A stretch of DNA of 10,583 nt from positions 1-10,583 of the forward strand of contig CALJJF010000264.1 in NCBI GenBank assembly GCA_937973935.1. Reading direction: 5' to 3'. The position numbers were made by a program, and so were the translations under genes. This DNA is from MKRK01 sp001896915 (GTDB lineage: Bacteria > Bacillota > Clostridia > Oscillospirales > Acutalibacteraceae). Below, in pieces: positions 5,999 to 10,583 of this stretch (position 1 is the stretch's first letter; each line of letters starts with the position of its first letter). The notes beneath the pieces are model-generated. The model was not told where the DNA came from. It saw only the letters and a list, made by a program, of their open reading frames with translations, and ran no database searches.

Positions 5999-6065
5999 TA
6001 GCTTAAAATAAATCTAACATGTATGGGTTATAATACTTTTATATTCTCTTATTTTTCGTATATTG

Positions 6066-6081
6066 AGGGAATTTATTCCCT
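6066..6081 (+). repeat. Small hairpin in the first pilin leader
   Basis: AGGGAA (6066-6071) pairs with TTCCCT (6076-6081) around TTTA. It ends ten bases before the AGGAGG ribosome binding site and may stabilise the 5' end or shape translation of an abundant pilin message. Confidence 0.4.
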
Positions 6082-6105
6082 TAAAATATAAGGAGGAAAA
6101 AATAA

Positions 6106-6522
6106 ATGAACAAAATCACAAAGCGCAGCGATCTTATCAATCGCAAAAAGAAAAAAGGCTTTACCCTGATTGAGCTTATTGTTGTAATCGCAATCCTCGG
6201 TATCTTAGCCGCCATCCTCGTCCCGTCAATGCTGGGTATCTTAAATCAGGCACACGGATCAACTGACAATGCGAATGCTCGTGCGATCTATTCTGCATCC
6301 GTTGCTGCTGCATCCCGTTTGTCCGCTGCCAATAAAACAGTTGATGACACAACAGTAGAAAATGAAGCTTTGCTTATTTTAGGGGCAGGCTTTGATGGAG
6401 ACACGTTTGTTGTGAATGTCGACGAAGCCACTGGTGCCGTAACAGGTATCACATATACACCGCCGGGCGGAACAAGAGACCCAATAAACTATCCTACAGA
6501 AGAAGCGACAACAACAGCTTAA
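6106..6522 (+). CDS. Type IV pilin-like protein, first copy
   Basis: This is a secreted pilus subunit or pseudopilin. The 138-residue precursor has a long basic leader (residues 1-18, ending KKKKG), prepilin peptidase cleavage expected after Gly18, and mature N-terminus FTLIELIVVIAILGILAAILVP with the assembly residue Glu at mature position 5 (Glu23). The hydrophobic stalk is followed by a small globular part of about 90 residues without cysteine, ending in a Thr-rich tail (EEATTTA). The mature length of 120 is short, like other clostridial pilins. AGGAGG at 6091-6096, nine bases before the ATG, predicts strong translation. A perfect terminator follows at 6544-6570, so it can be expressed alone. 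No pilB, pilC, pilT or peptidase gene is in view. Whether it is a true type IV pilin or a competence/secretion pseudopilin cannot be told from sequence alone. Confidence 0.88.
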   Translation: MNKITKRSDLINRKKKKGFTLIELIVVIAILGILAAILVPSMLGILNQAHGSTDNANARAIYSASVAAASRLSAANKTVDDTTVENEALLILGAGFDGDTFVVNVDEATGAVTGITYTPPGGTRDPINYPTEEATTTA

Positions 6523-6543
6523 TTTTTTGCGTACTAACATTTT

Positions 6544-6570
6544 AAAACCCTGACTCTCGTCAGGGTTTTT
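6544..6570 (+). terminator. Terminator after the first pilin gene
   Basis: AAAACCCTGAC (6544-6554) pairs perfectly with GTCAGGGTTTT (6559-6569) around TCTC, and the T-run follows. It ends about 20 bases past the pilin stop codon. Confidence 0.9.
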
Positions 6571-6583
6571 CCATCTATTCGTA

Positions 6584-6612
6584 TTGATTTAATCGCGCAT
6601 GGTTGCTATACT
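6584..6612 (+). promoter_or_regulatory. Sigma-A promoter of the second pilin gene
   Basis: TTGATT (6584-6589), 17 bases, TATACT (6607-6612), with TG at 6604-6605 forming an extended -10. The predicted start near 6619 lies just before the palindrome at 6627-6643. Confidence 0.65.
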
Positions 6613-6626
6613 GTGCATATTGAATG

Positions 6627-6643
6627 TAGTTTGTTACAAACTA
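6627..6643. promoter_or_regulatory. 17-bp palindrome, candidate operator
   Basis: TAGTTTGT and ACAAACTA are perfect 8-base arms around a single T. The site begins about 8 bases after the predicted start of the second pilin transcript, a usual place for a dimeric repressor to block elongation. No matching second copy was seen in the window. Confidence 0.45.
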
Positions 6644-6672
6644 AGAGTATTCTGTGATATAGGAGGGATCAT

Positions 6673-7056
6673 ATGAAAGCCAAAAAGAAGAAGAAGAATG
6701 GATTTACTCTGATAGAGTTAATTGTTGTCATCGCCATCCTTGGAATTTTGGCAGCCATCCTAATTCCATCCTTTATCGGAATTATGGGCAATGCCACCAA
6801 AACAGCTAATTTGACAAATGCACGATTGGTATACACAGCAGCTATGACCTATATCACGAGCACTGGAGCGGGCGCCGGACAGGTTCTTGATGAGATTTAT
6901 TCCAGCGCAAGTGCTGAAGATTCAGATGTCATTGAAGGCGTCCGAAAGCTTTTGGGGTCCGATATGGCTGAACCTTTTAAATTTGAAGTTAGCAATGGTG
7001 TTGTCGTTTCCGCCTCATATGGATCAGGAGATAACGAACAAACCTATGCACCATAA
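6673..7056 (+). CDS. Type IV pilin-like protein, second copy
   Basis: A second prepilin of 127 residues. The leader is only 10 residues (MKAKKKKKNG); cleavage after Gly10 gives FTLIELIVVIAILGILAAIL, identical to the first copy over 20 residues, with Glu15 as mature Glu5. The globular part differs (117 mature residues, no cysteine, ending DNEQTYAP), and the DNA of the shared stretch differs at many third positions, so the pair is an old duplication and not recent. AGGAGG lies six bases before the ATG. It has its own promoter, candidate operator and terminator, so the two pilins can be regulated apart and may be alternative or minor and major subunits of one fibre (inference). Confidence 0.88.
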   Translation: MKAKKKKKNGFTLIELIVVIAILGILAAILIPSFIGIMGNATKTANLTNARLVYTAAMTYITSTGAGAGQVLDEIYSSASAEDSDVIEGVRKLLGSDMAEPFKFEVSNGVVVSASYGSGDNEQTYAP

Positions 7057-7079
7057 GCATTTTCCCAATCATACAAACC

Positions 7080-7116
7080 AACTCCCGCACCGGACGGTGC
7101 GGGAGTTCCTTTTTTT
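7080..7116 (+). terminator. Terminator after the second pilin gene
   Basis: AACTCCCGCACC (7080-7091) pairs with GGTGCGGGAGTT (7096-7107) around GGAC, followed by CC and seven T. The T-run overlaps the stop codon of the minus-strand EF-G-like gene. Read leftwards, the same stem sits directly after that gene and probably ends its transcript too, though with a poorer T tail. Confidence 0.88.
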
Positions 7117-9187
7117 ATGCGCTTTCTTCGGATCTCTTTGCTTCGTCGATTACTTTTTGTGCTACAGCGGGCGGGGCGTCATCGTACCGTTCGAATTTGA
7201 AGGAGAAGCTTCCTCGACCCTGGGTCAGGGAGCGAAGCGTGATGGAGAAATCGCCCATTTCCGCCATGGGAACCTCGGCGACCACCTCCTGATAGCGATC
7301 CTCCATGGGGTTCATGCCCAGCACTCTGCCCCGGCGTTTGTTGACGTCCCCCATGATATCGCCCATCATTTCGTCGGGAACCAGCGCTTTTAGTGTGCCA
7401 ATGGGCTCCAGCAGAGTGGGAGAAGCCTGAGGCAGTCCGGTTTTATAGGCAACGGCGGCCGCCAGCTTGAAGGACATTTCGGAAGAATCCACCGGGTGAT
7501 AGGAGCCGTCATACAACACTGCATTGAGACCCACCACAGGATAGCCCGCCAGCACGCCCTTGTGGATGCATTCGTGAAGACCCTTTTCCACGGCGGGGAA
7601 GAAGCCCTTGGGCACCGCACCACCCACAACCTTGGTCTCAAAAACCAGGGAATCGCTGTCACAGGGGGAAAATTCGATCCACACATCCCCGAACTGACCG
7701 TGTCCGCCGGACTGTTTTTTGTGTCTGCCCTGAACCTTAACGGACTTGCGGATGGTTTCTCTGTAGGCAACCTTCGGAATGGATAAAATGACCTCCACGC
7801 CGAATTTTGATTTCAGCTTGGACACCACAACATCGAGATGCTGCTCACCCAGACCCGAAACCACAAGCTCGTGGGTTTCCACGTTCTGAACATAGGAAAT
7901 GGACGGATCCTCTTCCATGAGCCTTGCCAGCCCGGAAGCAATTTTTTCTTCGTCGCCCTTGGCTTTTGGATACATGGCCATGGATAAGGACGGATCCGGG
8001 AAGGATATTCCCTCCAGCGTCAAGGGCTTGGACGGATCGGTCAGGGTATCGCCGGTGGCGACATCACCCAGCTTGGCGACCGCACCGATATCTCCGGCGC
8101 CTATGTAGGGGGTTTCCTCCTGCTTGCCGGCCTTGATGATCATAACCTTATTGATCCGCTCGTTCTCCCCGGTGCGTGCGTTGATCACATGGGAGTCGGC
8201 AGACAGCTTCCCCGATGCTACTTTAAAGTAAGACAGCTTTCCCACAAAGGGGTCGGCGATGGTCTTAAACACAATGGCAGCAAGATGACCGTTGTCCTCT
8301 GCGGTCAGCTTCACTTCCTTGCCGGTGGCATCCTTTGCGGTTTCCCCGGCACCCTCTGCCGCCGCGGGTGCGATTTTGACGATTCCGTCCAGCAGCAAAT
8401 CCACCGCATCGGTAGAAAGCCCGGCGCCGCAATAAACCGGGGCAATGTCGCCGGAGGCGACCCCTTCGGAGAGTCCCTTTAAAATCTCCTCTGCCGTAAA
8501 GGCTTCTCCGCCAAAGAATTTTTCCATCAGCTCCTCGTCCACACTGGCGACGGACTCGCACAGTAAATTGTGCATTTCCTCGTATCGGGAGCCCAAATCC
8601 GGCAGCGCCACCTCAGCCGCTTTGCCGTTTTTGTATTCATATGCCTTTTCTGTTGCCAGATTTACATAGCATTTTACAACACGGTCAACCACATAGGGAA
8701 CAATCACAGGGCAAATTGCCGTGCCGTATTTTTCTGTGAGGGACGCCACGGTTTTGAAATAATCGGCATTTTCGCTGTCCAGCTTGCCGATGAAAAACAT
8801 TTTTGCAATGCCTCTGGCAGACGCGGCCTTATATGCCTTTTCCGCTCCCACATTCAGCCCGGATTTGCCCGACAAAACGATCAGTGCGGTTTCGGCGGCT
8901 CTCAGCGCCTCGTTCACACCGCTGGCAAAGTCGAAAAGACCCGGCGCATCAATGATATTTATCTTATGCTCCTTCCATTCCAGCGGTGCAACCGCTGTTG
9001 AAACAGAAGCCTTGCGTTTTTTCTCTTCAGGGTCGAAATCCATAACTGTATTGCTGTCTGTAACTTTTCCCAAACGGTCAGAAGCGCCTGCCAGGAATAA
9101 CATTGCTTCTGCTAAGGAAGTTTTTCCCGAACCGCCGTGGCCAACCAAGGCCACATTTTTAATGTTCTTTGCGCCATACTGTTTCAA
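7115..9187 (-). CDS. EF-G-like translational GTPase (FusA2 type)
   Basis: This is a full-length paralogue of elongation factor G, cytosolic and presumably ribosome-binding. It has 690 residues from TTG 9187. The P-loop GHGGSGKT is at 16-23 and the switch II block DAPGLFDF at 80-87. The G4 block reads GKLD at 134-137 where the canonical form is NKxD. The domain III block SGLGEQHLDV is at 444-453, domain IV SGGHGQFGDV at 493-502 and HPVDSSEMSFKLAA at 564-577, and the domain V block GDVNKRRGRVLGM at 613-625. The His that follows DTPG in true EF-G is Leu84 here, a change typical of EF-G-like proteins. The TTG start is preferred because AAAGGGTG lies 7 bases upstream and the protein then begins MKQYGAKNIKNVALVGH, like relatives; a GTG at 9214 would add nine residues. 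It is probably not the main translocase, and its exact job is unknown. Confidence 0.93.
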   Translation of the reverse strand: MKQYGAKNIKNVALVGHGGSGKTSLAEAMLFLAGASDRLGKVTDSNTVMDFDPEEKKRKASVSTAVAPLEWKEHKINIIDAPGLFDFASGVNEALRAAETALIVLSGKSGLNVGAEKAYKAASARGIAKMFFIGKLDSENADYFKTVASLTEKYGTAICPVIVPYVVDRVVKCYVNLATEKAYEYKNGKAAEVALPDLGSRYEEMHNLLCESVASVDEELMEKFFGGEAFTAEEILKGLSEGVASGDIAPVYCGAGLSTDAVDLLLDGIVKIAPAAAEGAGETAKDATGKEVKLTAEDNGHLAAIVFKTIADPFVGKLSYFKVASGKLSADSHVINARTGENERINKVMIIKAGKQEETPYIGAGDIGAVAKLGDVATGDTLTDPSKPLTLEGISFPDPSLSMAMYPKAKGDEEKIASGLARLMEEDPSISYVQNVETHELVVSGLGEQHLDVVVSKLKSKFGVEVILSIPKVAYRETIRKSVKVQGRHKKQSGGHGQFGDVWIEFSPCDSDSLVFETKVVGGAVPKGFFPAVEKGLHECIHKGVLAGYPVVGLNAVLYDGSYHPVDSSEMSFKLAAAVAYKTGLPQASPTLLEPIGTLKALVPDEMMGDIMGDVNKRRGRVLGMNPMEDRYQEVVAEVPMAEMGDFSITLRSLTQGRGSFSFKFERYDDAPPAVAQKVIDEAKRSEESA

Positions 9188-9283
9188 TAATCTGCACCCT
9201 TTCACGACCGACACAAAACCTTATTTTTCTATCGGTTATCTCATTTTAGAACAATAATATAAAAATATCGTTCTTCTTGAATA

Positions 9284-9312
9284 ATTATAGCACATTTGCA
9301 TAATCTTTTCAA
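9284..9312 (-). promoter_or_regulatory. Sigma-A promoter of the EF-G-like gene
   Basis: On the minus strand TTGAAA (9312-9307), 17 bases, TATAAT (9289-9284), with TGC before the -10 forming an extended element. The start near 9277 gives a leader of about 90 bases. Confidence 0.7.
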
Positions 9313-9319
9313 TCCCATC

Positions 9320-9348
9320 TTGACAGTGTATCCCATTTATTTTATTTT
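9320..9348 (+). promoter_or_regulatory. Possible promoter of citrate synthase
   Basis: TTGACA (9320-9325), 17 bases, TATTTT (9343-9348). An alternative -10, TATAAT at 9453-9458, is nearer the gene but lacks a good -35. I cannot decide between them. Confidence 0.4.
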
Positions 9349-9534
9349 GCTCCCATCGCCTGTTTCCTTCGGATTTTGGCTCAAAAAGCGCTTGTCATAT
9401 GAAAACTTTTATTAATTTGAGATAAGCTATTTCTTTTTTTGCCATTTTCCGTTATAATCATTGGTATGGAAACAAAAACAAGGCACTGTGTGTCTTCTTT
9501 TTGTTTGATTAAAATCATAAAGCGAGGGATAACG

Positions 9535-10583
9535 ATGTCAACAAAAAAGTATTCGGAAATCACACCGGAGGTACAAAGCCTGACGGAGCTATGCATCAAA
9601 AACAGCACCATTGACCCGGAACTGTACGTCAAATATGAGGTGAAACGCGGGCTCCGTGATATTAACGGAAAAGGTGTTTTGGCGGGACTGACCGAAATCG
9701 GCGAGGTCAAGGCGTATACCATTGAAGACAGCGAGGTGATCCCTTGTGAAGGAAAGCTGTTTTATCGGGGAATTGATGTGGAACAAATCGTGGACGGTTT
9801 CATTGGTGAAAAACGGTTCGGGTTTGAGGAAGTTACCTATTTATTGCTGTTCGGCGAGCTGCCCACGGTCGGCGAACTGACAGAGTTCAAAAAAATTCTG
9901 GCGGATTATATGACGCTGCCTACCAGCTTTGTCCGGGACATCATCATGAAAGCGCCCAGCCGGGACATGATGAACACGCTGGCCAGAAGCGTTCTGACCC
10001 TGTATTCCTATGACGAGCTGGCTGACGATATTTCCATCCCCAACGTGATGCGCCAGTCCTTGCAGCTGATTGCGCTGTTTCCGCTGTTGTCGGTCTACGG
10101 CTATCAGGCATACAGCCATTATCATGACGGTCAAAGCCTGTTTATCCATGCGCCCAACCCCGAGCTGTCCATTGCCGAAAACATTCTTCATCTTCTCCGT
10201 CCCGACAGTCAATACACCGAGCTGGAGGCTATGATTCTCGATGTGGCTCTCGTCTTACACGCAGAACACGGCGGCGGGAACAATTCCAGCTTCACCACCC
10301 ATGTGGTTTCCTCTTCGGGGACGGACACCTATTCCACCGTCGCCGCTTCTCTCGGTTCTCTGAAAGGTCCCAAGCACGGGGGGGCTAATATCAAGGTTGT
10401 CCAGATGATTGATGATCTGAAAAAGACGGTCAGCGACTGGACGGACGAAGCTGCGGTTTCTGCTTATCTGGAATCGCTGCTAAACAAACAGGCCTTTGAC
10501 AAAGCCGGCCTGATCTATGGCATGGGACACGCGGTCTATTCCCTGTCCGATCCCCGCGCCAATATCTTCAAAGGGTTTGTGAA
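9535..10583 (+). CDS. Citrate synthase, 3' end cut by window edge
   Basis: The enzyme condenses oxaloacetate and acetyl-CoA to citrate, the entry to the (often incomplete) TCA branch that feeds 2-oxoglutarate and glutamate in anaerobes. 349 residues are visible. The catalytic triad can be placed: His245 in LHAEHGGGNNSSF (241-253), His281 in GSLKGPKHGGAN (274-285) and Asp339 in GMGHAVYSLSDPRA (329-342). The usual Arg after the last His (GHRVY) is Ala here, so this belongs to the variant clostridial group and not the E. coli GltA type. The N-terminal 60 or so residues, rich in charge (KYEVKRGLRDINGKGVLAGLTEI), are also typical of that group. The ATG has GAGGG six bases upstream. Perhaps 80-100 residues are missing at the right edge. 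Related methylcitrate synthases cannot be wholly excluded. Confidence 0.93.
   Translation, partial: MSTKKYSEITPEVQSLTELCIKNSTIDPELYVKYEVKRGLRDINGKGVLAGLTEIGEVKAYTIEDSEVIPCEGKLFYRGIDVEQIVDGFIGEKRFGFEEVTYLLLFGELPTVGELTEFKKILADYMTLPTSFVRDIIMKAPSRDMMNTLARSVLTLYSYDELADDISIPNVMRQSLQLIALFPLLSVYGYQAYSHYHDGQSLFIHAPNPELSIAENILHLLRPDSQYTELEAMILDVALVLHAEHGGGNNSSFTTHVVSSSGTDTYSTVAASLGSLKGPKHGGANIKVVQMIDDLKKTVSDWTDEAAVSAYLESLLNKQAFDKAGLIYGMGHAVYSLSDPRANIFKGFV

Larger units (their letters stand above)
9188..9534. other. AT-rich divergent spacer
   Basis: This 347-base gap between the EF-G-like gene and citrate synthase holds the minus-strand promoter at 9284-9312 and weaker plus-strand promoter signals. No small gene, RNA gene or strong hairpin was found in it. 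Confidence 0.6.

Noticed and set aside
6029..6034. A second TATAAT close to the first pilin gene
   Set aside because: No -35-like hexamer lies 16-18 bases upstream and no TGn extension is present. The consensus promoter at 5920 is far better, though a minor start here is possible.

Overview
The window looks like chromosomal DNA of a spore-forming member of the Clostridia (Bacillota). The reasons are a SpoVAE-type sporulation protein, strong AGGAGG-type ribosome binding sites, sigma-A-like promoters (several with an extended -10), hairpin-plus-T-run terminators, and the clostridial style of the citrate synthase and EF-G-like proteins. I cannot name a genus. Coding sequence is moderate in GC and the spacers are AT-rich.

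Layout from left to right. (1) On the minus strand, a folate operon: folE (GTP cyclohydrolase I), then folP (dihydropteroate synthase) overlapping it by 4 bases and cut by the left edge. (2) On the plus strand, a four-helix membrane protein of unknown function, divergent from folE. (3) A 513-base non-coding stretch (2226-2738) with nested inverted repeats, a terminator-like hairpin and a candidate structured RNA. (4) On the plus strand, an isolated spoVAE with its own terminator. (5) On the minus strand, a three-gene unit reading leftwards: a membrane-anchored coiled-coil protein, an unrecognised 385-residue protein with a faintly EH_Signature-like C-terminus, and a short basic protein. (6) On the plus strand, two tandem type IV pilin-like genes, each with its own promoter and terminator. 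(7) On the minus strand, an EF-G-like translational GTPase (FusA2 type). (8) On the plus strand, citrate synthase, cut by the right edge.

How the parts relate. folE and folP supply two steps of tetrahydrofolate synthesis. Citrate synthase and the EF-G paralogue are ordinary single transcription units. The least explained part is 3058-7056. There the coiled-coil operon and the first pilin gene diverge, and their best promoters face each other with predicted start sites only about 8 bases apart, so each transcript would run through the other promoter. This could couple or mutually exclude expression of the pilins and the membrane coiled-coil system. The pilin genes have no assembly genes beside them, so secretion machinery must be encoded elsewhere.

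No tRNA, rRNA, CRISPR array or intact insertion sequence was seen. All family assignments come from reading motifs by eye; no database search was run.
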